From NCBI RefSeq assembly GCF_002760435.1, contig NZ_AUUU01000001.1, positions 1-44,473 on the forward strand: a stretch of DNA of 44,473 nt, written 5' to 3'. Shown one piece after another: positions 36,713 through 44,473 of this stretch. The notes below the pieces were generated by a model. That model saw only the letters and a list, made by a program, of their open reading frames with translations. It made no database searches and had not been told where the DNA came from. This stretch comes from Clostridium sp. LS. Its GTDB lineage: Bacteria; Bacillota; Clostridia; Clostridiales; Clostridiaceae. Position 1 is the stretch's first letter; each line of letters begins with the position of its first letter. Position numbers and translations under genes: made by a program.

Positions 36713-36794
36713 CCGTTGCCAAAAATTGTATTTAAAAACCTAAATCTAACCTTGTTAGATTAGCGTTAAAACTGCCATAGTCTTATATCTACGC
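36713..36794 (-). promoter_or_regulatory. Structured glnN leader, possible regulatory RNA
   Basis: Between the start point and the terminator the minus-strand RNA has one strong hairpin (36763-36740: CTAATCTAA with TTAGATTTAG around CAAGG), flanked by GGCAGTTTTAACG and TTTTTGGCAACGGAG. I do not match it to a known glutamine riboswitch or to the double hexaloop hairpins of ANTAR targets. Function as an attenuation control element is inference from layout. Confidence 0.45.
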
Positions 36795-36801
36795 TACGTT
36801 A

Positions 36802-36830
36802 ATTATACTATATTGTTTAGGCTTGTTCAA
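36802..36830 (-). promoter_or_regulatory. SigA promoter for glnN
   Basis: On the minus strand, TTGAAC (36830-36825), a 17-bp spacer and consensus TATAAT (36807-36802). Confidence 0.85.
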
Positions 36831-36994
36831 TATAGTAATTCGATTTTTTCTATTAAAAAATTAATAGAAATTTATATATTTTTATTAAAACAAAGAGTTT
36901 TTTGATGAAGTAGAAAAATTCTCTTTGTTTTAATGAATTTATTTCAGTTTAATAAAACCTTAGAAAAGTTAAGGATATAGAATAAGTATTATAT

Positions 36995-37023
36995 TTGACA
37001 CTATAATATAATTATGAAATAAT
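36995..37023 (+). promoter_or_regulatory. SigA promoter for the esterase-nitroreductase pair
   Basis: TTGACA (36995-37000), a 17-bp spacer and AATAAT (37018-37023), about 75 nt before the esterase. Confidence 0.75.
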
Positions 37024-37100
37024 TTGATTTAGGAAAACAATTACATAGATTAATAAAAATATATTTATCGTAGTTAGGTAATTAAAAGGAAGGGATTGAA

Positions 37101-38006
37101 ATGCAAATAGAAAAAATTAAACTATGGGGTAATAATGAGGATGTTACATTAACATCATATATTCTTGATAATTCAGAAGAAATAAAAATTAAAAGACGTC
37201 CAACTGTAATTATATGTCCTGGTGGAGGTTTCTTAATGACATCTGACAGGGAAGCAGAACCAATAGCAATGAAGTTTGCTGGGGAAGGATACAATACTTT
37301 TGTACTTAGGTATACAACCTATTACAATAGACAAAAAATAGATTTTAATGATTTGCCATGTGGAAATAAGGAATCAAAATATCCACAGCCTCTATTTGAT
37401 TTGGCAAAAGCCATATTAACAGTAAGACAAAATGCAGATGAATGGGCAGTAGATACAAATAAGATTTTTGTTTGCGGATTTTCAGCAGGAGGACATTTGA
37501 CAGCTAGCTTAGGTGTTCACTGGCAGGATGACTTACTTAAAGAAAAATTTAATGTAGAAAGTCAATTATTTAAGCCAAATGGAATTATATTAGGATATCC
37601 GGTATTAGATTATATGTTAATGGAAGAACTTAAGTTAGAAAAAAATGATGAATTTTTGAACCAATTTTGGGAAGTTTCCAATAAAGCTCTTTTTGGAGAA
37701 CCAAATCCATCTCAAGAGTATCTTAAAGAGTTAAGTCCAGTGAATTTTGTAACCAGTGATACACCACCAACATTTATGTGGCATACAGCAAATGATGGAC
37801 TAGTAAGTGTAAGAAATTCAATAAATTTTGCTACAGAATTATCAAAAAAAGAAATTCCATATGAACTTCATATATTTGAAAATGGCGTACATGGATTATC
37901 ACTTTGTAATGAGGTAACTGCAAATGAAGATGCACATATTAATTCAGATGTAGAAATCTGGTTTGATATGGTTTTAACCTGGCTTAAGAAATACACATTG
38001 GTTTAA
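37101..38006 (+). CDS. Alpha/beta-hydrolase esterase (acetyl esterase/BD-FAE-like)
   Basis: The 301-residue cytoplasmic esterase has CPGGGFLMTSDREAE at residues 39-53 (oxyanion region), the elbow GFSAGGH with Ser128, an Asp in HTANDGLV and His in ENGVHGLS. This pattern is shared by acetyl-xylan or sugar acetyl esterases (PF20434-like) and kynurenine-formamidase-like hydrolases. Removal of acetyl groups from oligosaccharides is a likely role in a sugar-degrading clostridium. AAGGAAGGG precedes the ATG. The nitroreductase gene begins 13 nt after the stop, so the pair is one operon. Confidence 0.88.
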   Translation: MQIEKIKLWGNNEDVTLTSYILDNSEEIKIKRRPTVIICPGGGFLMTSDREAEPIAMKFAGEGYNTFVLRYTTYYNRQKIDFNDLPCGNKESKYPQPLFDLAKAILTVRQNADEWAVDTNKIFVCGFSAGGHLTASLGVHWQDDLLKEKFNVESQLFKPNGIILGYPVLDYMLMEELKLEKNDEFLNQFWEVSNKALFGEPNPSQEYLKELSPVNFVTSDTPPTFMWHTANDGLVSVRNSINFATELSKKEIPYELHIFENGVHGLSLCNEVTANEDAHINSDVEIWFDMVLTWLKKYTLV

Positions 38007-38019
38007 GAGGAAAAATAAG

Positions 38020-38604
38020 ATGGAAAATGTAATTGAAGTTATTAAATCTAGAAGGAGTATAAGAAAATATAAAAGTGAACAGATAAATGATGAAGATTTA
38101 TATACAGTTTTAGAATGCGGAAAACGCGCACCAAGTGGAGGCAATTCTCAAACATGGCATTTTACAGTTATTCAAAATAAAGAAATCTTGCTAAAGTTAA
38201 ATAAGTATATAAAGTTAGCCTTTGAGAAATTAGAAGTAGATGAAAATACCTATAAAAGCAAGAAATCGGGTAAGGTTGCTTCTCAAAACGATAATTATAG
38301 CTTTTATTATAATGCTCCAACACTAATAATAGTATCAAATGATATGAATTATAGTAATGCTATGGCAGATAGTGCTTGTGCTATCGAAAATATGCTCTTA
38401 ACTGCAAACTATTTGGAGCTTGGAGCATGTTGGATTAATCAAGTGACATGGTTTGATAGGGATGAAAATGTAAGAAAACTTCTATCTAGTTTAGGAATAC
38501 CAGAAAATTATAGGGTTTGTGGATCAATTTCTATTGGGTATATAGATGGTGAAAAGCCAAAGGAAAAGATATTAAAGGAAAATACGGTGACTATAATAAA
38601 ATAG
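38020..38604 (+). CDS. Nitroreductase-family FMN protein
   Basis: Members reduce nitro groups, quinones or other acceptors with NAD(P)H and FMN, and some serve other roles. The 194-residue protein has the FMN-binding RSIRKYKSEQI near residue 12, CGKRAPSGGNSQTWHF near 33 (typical of the family) and GSISIGYIDGEKPKEK at the end. GAGG lies about 9 nt before the ATG. It is co-transcribed with the esterase upstream and ends at a strong terminator. The substrate is unknown. Confidence 0.92.
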   Translation: MENVIEVIKSRRSIRKYKSEQINDEDLYTVLECGKRAPSGGNSQTWHFTVIQNKEILLKLNKYIKLAFEKLEVDENTYKSKKSGKVASQNDNYSFYYNAPTLIIVSNDMNYSNAMADSACAIENMLLTANYLELGACWINQVTWFDRDENVRKLLSSLGIPENYRVCGSISIGYIDGEKPKEKILKENTVTIIK

Positions 38605-38662
38605 AAATGAAGTAAAGCTATTTTATACAAAATAAAAAATGCTTCGTTAAAGGAAATGTGAT

Positions 38663-38725
38663 ATGCTCCCTTTATAGTAAACAGTTGAAATAATAAAACT
38701 GTTTATATAAAGGAGGCATTTTTTT
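38663..38725 (+). terminator. Terminator after the nitroreductase
   Basis: A long stem (ATGCTCCCTTTATAGTAAACAGTT with AACTGTTTATATAAAGGAGGCAT, near-perfect) is followed by Ts. Confidence 0.92.
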
Positions 38726-38732
38726 ATATAGA

Positions 38733-39422
38733 TTAAGCATTAGTTTGAGAAGATGATTTGAACCTGTTTTCGATCTCCAAAAGTATATTTTTATCATAGT
38801 AAAAAAAGATAGCACAGATTATGCTAGGTACAAAAATCAAAAATATAATGGTAACTGATTTTAGTAAATAATATCCTAAAGTTAAAACAGCAATTTTTAG
38901 TATAGTTATTGGAAACTTTTTAATCATATAATATAGTGATAAAACTAATAAATCCTTTAATTTAAGCTCAAATCTAGAATTAATAGAAAAAGCATATAAT
39001 CCCATAATTAATGAAATTACTATAAGTAAAGCAAAAATTATATGTATACCTGTTTGTGGCATATTCACATAGAAGTATTTAAAATCAACGAAGAATATTG
39101 CAATAAGAATAAGTTCAATCAACCAAAGTTTAAGGTTAGATAAAAAGTTCTTTTTGTAGGAATGCCAGAAAAATGAGGAAAAATATATATCTTTTTCACG
39201 GATTATTTTACCTATAGTGCTATATAATGCTCCTAAAGATGGTCCTAAGGGGATTAGACAGATAAATAAAAGAAATAAGTTAAAATTATCTGGTGATAAG
39301 GCAACGAAAATAAAGAATACAATAAGAAGTATATTACAAATAGCTAAGTATATACTGCTTAAAAAAAATCCGATTATATAATTTGTTATTGAATAAATTG
39401 GTTTATCATAAAATTCTTTCAT
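38733..39422 (-). CDS. YesL-like (DUF624) membrane protein
   Basis: The 229-residue protein has five or six membrane segments and the DUF624 pattern: NYIIGFFLSSIYLAICNILL, LIPLGPSLGALYSTIGKII and FFWHSYKKNFLSNLKLW. In Bacillus, YesL lies in rhamnogalacturonan gene clusters and DUF624 proteins accompany sugar ABC transport or glycosidase genes. Its role is not known. AGGAGG precedes the ATG. It is interesting that a rhamnosidase remnant lies 5 kb away, but there is no direct link. It is convergent with the nitroreductase. Confidence 0.85.
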   Translation of the reverse strand: MKEFYDKPIYSITNYIIGFFLSSIYLAICNILLIVFFIFVALSPDNFNLFLLFICLIPLGPSLGALYSTIGKIIREKDIYFSSFFWHSYKKNFLSNLKLWLIELILIAIFFVDFKYFYVNMPQTGIHIIFALLIVISLIMGLYAFSINSRFELKLKDLLVLSLYYMIKKFPITILKIAVLTLGYYLLKSVTIIFLIFVPSIICAIFFYYDKNILLEIENRFKSSSQTNA

Positions 39423-39773
39423 CGTAGTTCCTCCTGAATTATAGATAGTTTGATAGTAACTGTGCTCCCTTTTCAGTAAATGCTGCTGAAGGAAAGACCG
39501 TAATTATTTTCTAATATCCTCTAATAATTATTATATCTTCCACATCATCTTTTGCAAAGATTATATGATTTATTGAGTTTTCCACAATTTTATTATTTCT
39601 AAAAGTATTATAATGACGATTAATTTTAGATTGTACCTTCAATTATACCTTTTTAGAATATTAAATTTTAATAATATCACAGATATTAAAACTAGAATTT
39701 ATACTAGATTTTTACTATATAATTATTTTATAATTATATAAATCATTAAGCCAAGATACAGGGGGGGTAAAAA
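39423..39773. other. Intergenic region, AT-rich
   Basis: No clear gene or conserved RNA is seen in this 350-nt gap. On the minus strand about 39500-39635 reads as an open stretch of about 38 codons (RHYNTFRNN...AKDDVEDIIIIRGY), with no start codon or ribosome site, which may be a gene remnant or chance. The divergent starts at each end have AGGAGG and GGGGGGG sites. Confidence 0.4.
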
Positions 39774-40283
39774 ATGAATTGTAATAATAGTACGGTAAAT
39801 GAGGTTAAATTTAAAAGAGCTACAGAAAAAGACATTCCTATTATATTAGATTTCGTAAAACAAATAGCAATATATGAGAATATGCTAGATAAGGTTACTG
39901 CAACAGAAGAATCCCTAAAAGAATCAATTTTTGATAATAATAGAGCAGATGCATTATTTATAGAACTCAACAACGAAGTTATAGGATATATGGTATATTT
40001 CTTTAATCTTTCAACATTTGTTGGAAAGCAAGGTATATATATTGAGGATTTATATATAAAGCCAGAATATAGAGGAAAAGGTATAGGGAAAAAATCCTTC
40101 GAAGTATTGGCAAGTGTTGCAAAAGAAAATAAATGTGAAAGAATAGAATGGACTTGTCTAAATTGGAATGAACCATCTTTAAAATTTTATAAAGGCCTTG
40201 GAGCTAAGCGAATGGATGAGTGGATAATTCATAGATTAGATAAAGAAGCAATTGATAAAATTATTAATAAAGGAAGAGAATAA
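39774..40283 (+). CDS. SSAT-like (diamine) GNAT N-acetyltransferase
   Basis: The 169-residue protein resembles spermidine/spermine N1-acetyltransferases. An acceptor region (LDFVKQIAIYENMLDKV) precedes the strand with MVYFFNLSTFVGKQGIYIEDLYI and the acetyl-CoA loop EYRGKGIGKKSFEVL. WNEPSLKFYKGLGAK follows. This order and the WNEPS motif are typical of eukaryotic SSAT and bacterial homologues, whose substrates include polyamines and thialysine. A run of seven Gs just upstream acts as ribosome site. The stop TAA overlaps the ATG of ogt by 1 nt (TAATG), so translation is coupled. Confidence 0.88.
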   Translation: MNCNNSTVNEVKFKRATEKDIPIILDFVKQIAIYENMLDKVTATEESLKESIFDNNRADALFIELNNEVIGYMVYFFNLSTFVGKQGIYIEDLYIKPEYRGKGIGKKSFEVLASVAKENKCERIEWTCLNWNEPSLKFYKGLGAKRMDEWIIHRLDKEAIDKIINKGRE

Positions 40284-40756
40284 TGAAAAATATTTTTTAT
40301 TATGATACAAAGATTGGACGAATAAGCATAGAAGAAAATGGGACAGCAATAACAGAAATAAATTTCATTAATGAAAAATTAGAAAATAAGACAATAGAAA
40401 AAAATGAAACAGAGTTGCTAAAAGCGGCTATTTCACAGTTAGAAGAATATTTTGAAGGGAAACGCTATTTTTTTGATTTACCACTAGATCCTAAGGGAAC
40501 AGAATTTCAAAAAAAGGTGTGGGATGCTTTGAAAGAAATTCCTTTTGGTGAAACAAAAAGTTATGGTGAGATAGCAAAAATAATCGGGAATGAAAAAGCA
40601 TCAAGGGCTGTGGGTATGGCTAATAATAGAAATCCAATTCCTATTATAATTCCTTGTCATCGAGTTATTGGAGCTAATGGCAAGTTAGTAGGATATGCTG
40701 GTGGGCTTGGCATAAAGGAGACGCTTCTTAATATAGAAAAAAGTTATGTGAAGTAA
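40283..40756 (+). CDS. ogt: Methylated-DNA--protein-cysteine methyltransferase
   Basis: Ogt repairs O6-methylguanine by moving the methyl to its own cysteine, in a suicide reaction. The acceptor Cys125 lies in IIPCHRV. Upstream is the helix-turn-helix block PFGETKSYGEIAKIIG and the arginine finger region SRAVGMANNRNPIP; downstream is GKLVGYAGGLGIKETLL. The 157 residues are typical of the stand-alone form, without an Ada domain. It is coupled with the GNAT through TAATG; an acetyltransferase-Ogt pair is plausible as a small stress operon. Confidence 0.96.
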   Translation: MKNIFYYDTKIGRISIEENGTAITEINFINEKLENKTIEKNETELLKAAISQLEEYFEGKRYFFDLPLDPKGTEFQKKVWDALKEIPFGETKSYGEIAKIIGNEKASRAVGMANNRNPIPIIIPCHRVIGANGKLVGYAGGLGIKETLLNIEKSYVK

Positions 40757-40820
40757 TTAATAAAAGATTAGAAAATATATATTATTAAATAGTAAAGAGG
40801 AATTAGAGGGGAAAATTTAA

Positions 40821-40877
40821 ATGACTTTAAAGAACTTAATAAGAAGATTTGGGAGTAGTTTTTATAATGAAAAATAA
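40821..40877 (+). CDS. Possible 18-residue small protein
   Basis: A short reading frame, MTLKNLIRRFGSSFYNEK, has GAGGGGAA 8 nt before the ATG. It lies 65 nt after ogt, and its last codons are within the 5' arm and loop of the terminator stem at 40853-40886. It could be a real small basic peptide or leader, or a chance reading frame. The strong ribosome site is the main support. Confidence 0.35.
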   Translation: MTLKNLIRRFGSSFYNEK

Positions 40878-40892
40878 AAACTGCTCTTTTTG
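40853..40892 (+). terminator. Terminator after ogt/small ORF
   Basis: GAGTAGTTTTTA (40853-40864) pairs perfectly with TAAAAACTGCTC (40875-40886) and Ts follow. Confidence 0.88.
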
Positions 40893-41006
40893 TATTAATT
40901 TAGTGATAAGTTGAAACGGATTTTGGAGGCAATGGTTTTGGGTTCCATTGTTATTGGAGTTAAGAAATCAATATAAAAATAAATGAAAAAGTTTTCTTGA
41001 AATATA

Positions 41007-41035
41007 TTGACTAGTGCTAAAAAGCGAAGTACAAT
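41007..41035 (+). promoter_or_regulatory. SigA promoter for xylB
   Basis: TTGACT (41007-41012), a 17-bp spacer and TACAAT (41030-41035), with the start near 41042. Confidence 0.8.
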
Positions 41036-41042
41036 ATACTTA

Positions 41043-41069
41043 TTAAAACACATTTAAAAAGTGTTTTTA
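41043..41069. promoter_or_regulatory. Candidate XylR operator upstream of xylB
   Basis: TTAAAACAC (41043-41051) and GTGTTTTTA (41061-41069) form a dyad with 7 perfect core bp and a 9-nt centre. It starts at the predicted transcription start, suited to repressor action. The ROK-family XylR encoded two kb downstream is the likely ligand-binding partner. Confidence 0.5.
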
Positions 41070-41128
41070 AAATAATGAAAATAATGTTTAAAAAATTATA
41101 AATACGAATATATATTTGGAGGTTTACT

Positions 41129-42631
41129 ATGAGATATTTATTAGGGTTAGATATTGGGACATCTGGAACTAAAACGGCTCTTTTTGATGAAAATGGACAA
41201 ACAATAAAGACTGCAACTTATGGTTATGATTTATTTCAACCACAAGCAGGATGGGCAGAGCAAAACCCAGAAGATTGGTGGCAGGCATGTGTTAGCGGAA
41301 TAAAAGCTGTTATTGAAAAAAGTGGTGTACAAGCCTCTGATATTAAAGGTATAGGATTAAGTGGTCAAATGCATGGACTCGTTTTAGTTGATAAAGACCA
41401 TAAAGTAATTAGAAATTCTATAATATGGTGTGACCAAAGAACTGAAAAAGAATGTGAATACATGACAGAAGTTATTGGAAAAGAAAGATTGATTAGAATA
41501 ACTGGTAATCCTGCTTTAACTGGATTTACGCTTTCTAAGCTATTATGGGTTAGAAACAATGAACCAGATAATTATGAAAAAATATATAAGATATTACTTC
41601 CAAAGGATTATATAAGATTTAGATTAACAAATGTATTTGCTACAGAAGTTTCAGATGCTAGTGGTATGCAAATGTTAGATATCAATACTAGAAACTGGAG
41701 TGAAGAAATACTTAACGAATTAAATATAGATAAGAACATATTAGCGGATGTTTACGAATCAGTAGTTGTCAGTGGACATGTTACAGAAGAAGCTGCTGAA
41801 TTAACAAACTTAGCAGTAAATACACCAGTTGTTGGTGGTGCAGGTGACCAAGCAGCTGGTGCTATAGGAAACGGAATAGTAAGTGAAGGAATAATATCAA
41901 CAACTATAGGTACTTCAGGAGTAGTATTTGCAGCAACTGATACACCTAGATTTGATAAAGAAGGAAGAGTTCATACTTTATGTCATGCAGTACCTGGCAA
42001 ATGGCATATAATGGGTGTTACGCAAGGTGCAGGTTTATCACTAAACTGGTTTAAGAGAACATTCTGTGCTAAAGAAATTGAAGAAAGCGAAAATTTAGGA
42101 AGAGATATATATGATTTATTAACTGAAAAAGCAGCAAAATCAAATCCAGGTTCTAACGGAATAGTTTATCTTCCATATCTTATGGGAGAAAGAACACCTC
42201 ATATAGATCCTAATGTAAAAGGTGCATTTTTAGGAGTATCACTTATAAATAATCATGATGATTTTGTACGTAGTATTTTAGAAGGTGTTAGTTTTAGTTT
42301 AAAGAACTGTCTTGATCTTATTGAAGGTATGAATGTAAATATTGATGAAATAAGAGTAAGTGGTGGTGGTGCAGAAAGCAGCATATGGAGACAAATATTA
42401 GCTGATATCTTCCAATATTCATTAACTACAGTTAAAGCATCAGAAGGAGGAGCTCTTGGGGTAGCAATACTTGCAGGCGTAGGAGCAGGAATTTATGATT
42501 CTGTTGAGGATGCTTGTAGCAAAATTGTAAAAGGAAATGAAAAAGTAGCTCCAAATGAACAATTAAAAGATGTATATTTAAAAGTATATGAAAAATATAA
42601 TTCAGCTTACCCTAGAATTAGAGATATCTAA
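41129..42631 (+). CDS. xylB: Xylulokinase
   Basis: XylB phosphorylates D-xylulose to xylulose-5-phosphate, feeding xylose to the pentose phosphate pathway. The 500 residues are typical of FGGY-family kinases. The ATP-binding start is LGLDIGTSGTK (Asp8, Thr11, Thr14), and the substrate block SGQMHGLV lies near residue 75. Asp240 in GGAGDQAAGAIG is the catalytic base, and VSGGGAESSIWRQILADI near residue 410 completes the nucleotide site. GGAGG precedes the ATG by 6 nt. Neighbours are xylR and a transaldolase, but no xylose isomerase is seen. Confidence 0.96.
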   Translation: MRYLLGLDIGTSGTKTALFDENGQTIKTATYGYDLFQPQAGWAEQNPEDWWQACVSGIKAVIEKSGVQASDIKGIGLSGQMHGLVLVDKDHKVIRNSIIWCDQRTEKECEYMTEVIGKERLIRITGNPALTGFTLSKLLWVRNNEPDNYEKIYKILLPKDYIRFRLTNVFATEVSDASGMQMLDINTRNWSEEILNELNIDKNILADVYESVVVSGHVTEEAAELTNLAVNTPVVGGAGDQAAGAIGNGIVSEGIISTTIGTSGVVFAATDTPRFDKEGRVHTLCHAVPGKWHIMGVTQGAGLSLNWFKRTFCAKEIEESENLGRDIYDLLTEKAAKSNPGSNGIVYLPYLMGERTPHIDPNVKGAFLGVSLINNHDDFVRSILEGVSFSLKNCLDLIEGMNVNIDEIRVSGGGAESSIWRQILADIFQYSLTTVKASEGGALGVAILAGVGAGIYDSVEDACSKIVKGNEKVAPNEQLKDVYLKVYEKYNSAYPRIRDI

Positions 42632-42810
42632 AGAAAAAATAATAAAATTACTTATTATAAATATCTAATTCCTATATTGATAATACGTAGTTAAAAAATA
42701 TTAAATTATTACTATAAAACTTTTAGTTAGACATATTAAACTATAAATACTTTAATAATAATAGTAATAGTGATATTATTTAAGAAAGCTACTATTGTTT
42801 ATCTGATAGC

Positions 42811-42960
42811 TAGCATCCATAACACCCTATTTCTAAAAGTATGATATAACGGATGCACGATCTTAGACATTGTGCCCCTTGTGGGTACATTGTGACCCCT
42901 GCGGTTATAAGTTCAACTAAGATTCAGTTAGGGATAAACTCACCTGAGTCAAGTTTCACA
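42811..42960. repeat. GC-rich structured region with a tandem 20-mer
   Basis: In the xylB-xylR gap, two 20-mers (42867-42886 and 42887-42906), both starting ACATTGTG and with CCC-TG-GG cores, match at 16 of 20 positions. They are enclosed by ATCTTAG (42860-42866) and CTAAGAT (42916-42922), and outside these GCATCC and GGATGC (near 42814 and 42851) can pair. The region has much higher GC than its surroundings. It may be a structured RNA or a palindromic repeat element. No ORF is present. Confidence 0.5.
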
Positions 42961-42991
42961 TATAAGATAGATGAGAGGAGTATTATCAAAT

Positions 42992-44140
42992 TTGATAGAG
43001 GTAAATCACAGTAAAATAAAAGAGACTAATAGGAAAAAAATAATAGCATTATTACTAGAAAAAAATGAAATTACAAAATTAGATATTTCAAGAATTTTAG
43101 ATATAAGTATAACAACTGTTTCTACAAATATTACTGAATTAAAAAATGAAGGCATTGTGGAAGATGTAAGGTCTTTAGAGTCTACAGGTGGAAGAAAAGC
43201 TATTGCGATAAAGCTTGATGAAAATTGCAGATACTCAATTGGTGTTGCATTAACGCCAAATCATATTAAAATAGCATTAGTCAACTTAAAGAAAGAAATT
43301 ATTGAAAATATAAGAGTTAGACATAAAAATAATGGAATAGAAAATTTAATAAATCTAACTAAAGAAAACATAGATATATTAATGAAAAAATATAACTTGG
43401 ATTCTGAGAAAGTACTAGGAATAGGTTTCTCTTTGCCTGGAACAGTAGATTTTAAAGAAAGCATAGTAAAATATTCATATCTTCTTGGCATTAAAGATTT
43501 TAATTTAAAGGAAAAGTTTGAATACTTAAATGTTCCGATATATGTAGATAATGAAGCGAATTTATCAGCATATTATGAATTTTTAAATAGAAAAGATTTA
43601 GTGAAAAATTTACTTTATGTATCTATAACAGATGGATTAGGTCTTGGAATAATTATAAACGGTAAAATCTACAGAGGTGATAATAATTCATCTGGAGAAT
43701 TTGGACATATAAAAGTATCTATAAATGGGAAGAAGTGCAAATGTGGAGCTAAAGGGTGCTTAGAAGCATATACGTCTATGAATGCTTTAGTTGATAGTTA
43801 TAATGAAGCATCTTTAGAAAATATATCAGATATAGATGAATTTGAAGAATTGTATCTACAAAATGACATAGCAACTAAAAAAGTTTTAGACAAGTACCTA
43901 AAAATATTAGGAACTGGCATATCAAATTTAATTATGTTATTAGATCCTAATACTATAATTATAGGTGGAGATATAAATAACTTATTAAGTGATAAAATGG
44001 ATGTTTTGAAGAAAAATATCTACAAAGATAACTTATTTACTGATGAAAACAGCTGTACTATTGGCATGGCAGGTTTTAAAGAAGCTTATTTGTTAGGGGC
44101 AGCCATGATGCCTATTGAAGAATTTTTAGAAATTAAATAA
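42992..44140 (+). CDS. xylR: ROK-family repressor (XylR)
   Basis: XylR represses xylose genes until xylose binds. An N-terminal winged helix (residues about 10-70; LDISRILDISITTVSTNITELK) binds DNA. The ROK domain follows, with the nucleotide-like GIGFSLPGTVD and the DNEANLSAYYEF pattern, the CKCGAKGCLEAY zinc site near residue 250 and IIGGDINN near the C-terminus. I prefer the TTG at 42992 because AGAGGAG lies 11 nt upstream; an in-frame ATG at 42971 would add seven residues but has no ribosome site. Candidate operators are upstream of xylB. Confidence 0.9.
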   Translation: MIEVNHSKIKETNRKKIIALLLEKNEITKLDISRILDISITTVSTNITELKNEGIVEDVRSLESTGGRKAIAIKLDENCRYSIGVALTPNHIKIALVNLKKEIIENIRVRHKNNGIENLINLTKENIDILMKKYNLDSEKVLGIGFSLPGTVDFKESIVKYSYLLGIKDFNLKEKFEYLNVPIYVDNEANLSAYYEFLNRKDLVKNLLYVSITDGLGLGIIINGKIYRGDNNSSGEFGHIKVSINGKKCKCGAKGCLEAYTSMNALVDSYNEASLENISDIDEFEELYLQNDIATKKVLDKYLKILGTGISNLIMLLDPNTIIIGGDINNLLSDKMDVLKKNIYKDNLFTDENSCTIGMAGFKEAYLLGAAMMPIEEFLEIK

Positions 44141-44189
44141 TGGAGTAGTGAATAGCTGCTCTATTAATTTCAAAACTTATTAAATAAAT

Positions 44190-44209
44190 TTTGAAAACAT
44201 ATTTTCAAA
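44190..44209. promoter_or_regulatory. Dyad upstream of the transaldolase, possible operator
   Basis: TTTGAAAA (44190-44197) and TTTTCAAA (44202-44209) are perfect arms around CATA. It is about 230 nt before the transaldolase start; AT-rich palindromes arise by chance, so this is weak. Confidence 0.3.
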
Positions 44210-44436
44210 GTTGTGTTAATAAGATTATTAATTAGGAAAGTCTTAAATCTTGATGAGAACTTCGGATTTGGATAAACCTTTTAAATAATAATAGATAGTT
44301 GATGATGAGCAATTTAAGAAATAATATAGAATACCCCTTAAATAGCCTTATTATATAAATCCAGCTATAAATATTTTTATTTAGAATGCTTATTGTCAAC
44401 TACTACTCATTAAAAACAAGAGGAGATGTTAAGGAA

Positions 44437-44473
44437 ATGAGATTTTTTTTAGACACAGCAAACGTAGAACACA
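44437..44473 (+). CDS. Transaldolase (FSA/TalC type), 5' end only
   Basis: The last 37 bases encode MRFFLDTANVEH, the standard start of the small transaldolase/fructose-6-phosphate aldolase family, in which Asp6 (DTAN) is an active-site residue. The window ends after 12 codons. AGGAG lies about 12 nt and AAGGA 1 nt before the ATG. With xylB and xylR upstream it fits pentose phosphate metabolism of xylose. Confidence 0.8.
   Translation, partial: MRFFLDTANVEH

Noticed and set aside
36671..36794. glnN leader as an ANTAR-type antitermination target or a glutamine riboswitch
   Set aside because: I see only one clean hairpin, with a 5-nt loop, not the paired hexaloop hairpins of ANTAR targets, and none of the known glutamine aptamer blocks. 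Left as unassigned.
40931..40975. 14-codon frame after GGAGG before xylB
   Set aside because: The ATG is only 2 nt from the GGAGG, too close for normal initiation, and the sequence has no conserved feature.

Overview
The window is AT-rich, low-GC Gram-positive DNA with purine-rich Shine-Dalgarno sites and many strong hairpin-plus-T terminators. Gene content points to Clostridium sensu stricto (cluster I), probably a saccharolytic, solvent-type species: a raiA RNA next to hpf, a c-di-GMP-II riboswitch on a chemoreceptor, a type III glutamine synthetase, a ROK-type XylR and a 4Fe-4S/FMN/FAD enoate-reductase-like enzyme. The species call is inference. I see no phage, plasmid, IS transposase or CRISPR array.

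Layout. 1-1.7 kb: end of a tRNA-Tyr, then a SAM-I riboswitch and metK. 1.7-6.9 kb: a 185-bp imperfect palindrome, then recD2, a degenerate comFA-like gene and comFC, followed by the raiA RNA and hpf. 7-11.2 kb: secA and prfB (with its +1 frameshift), separated by a 340-bp segment bounded by 26-bp inverted repeats. 11.2-16.4 kb: a small membrane protein, an OmpR/histidine-kinase pair, a CPBP-family membrane protein without its usual histidines, a site-2-protease-like enzyme and a small unknown protein. 16.5-22.9 kb: tex, a MATE exporter behind a 31-bp perfect dyad, a Gfo/Idh/MocA dehydrogenase, a DMT exporter and a small SH3-like protein. 22.9-29 kb: a c-di-GMP-II riboswitch and chemoreceptor, then a PadR regulator divergent from an enoate-reductase-like enzyme and an esterase, with a perfect PadR box over the shared -35. 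29-34.4 kb: a YetF-like membrane protein, a guanidine-I riboswitch on a PaiA-like acetyltransferase, a GH1 phospho-beta-glucosidase, a secreted metallo-beta-lactamase-fold protein with wall-binding repeats, and a rhamnosidase remnant. 34.4-40.9 kb: glnN with a structured leader, an esterase and nitroreductase, a YesL-like protein, an SSAT-like acetyltransferase and ogt. 40.9-44.5 kb: xylose genes xylB, xylR and the start of a transaldolase.

The most informative content is regulatory. Three metabolite riboswitches (SAM-I, c-di-GMP-II, guanidine-I) each sit beside a readable terminator switch. One structured RNA (raiA) has its own promoter inside comFC. Several promoter-overlapping dyads have an obvious candidate regulator next door (PadR, XylR) or none (MATE, GH1). 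The best candidates for under-described biology are guanidine sensing coupled to a polyamine-type acetyltransferase, the PadR/enoate-reductase/esterase module, the two-component/inactive-CPBP/S2P cluster, the ComFA homologue without Walker A, and the uncharacterised glnN leader. I found no single clearly novel system.
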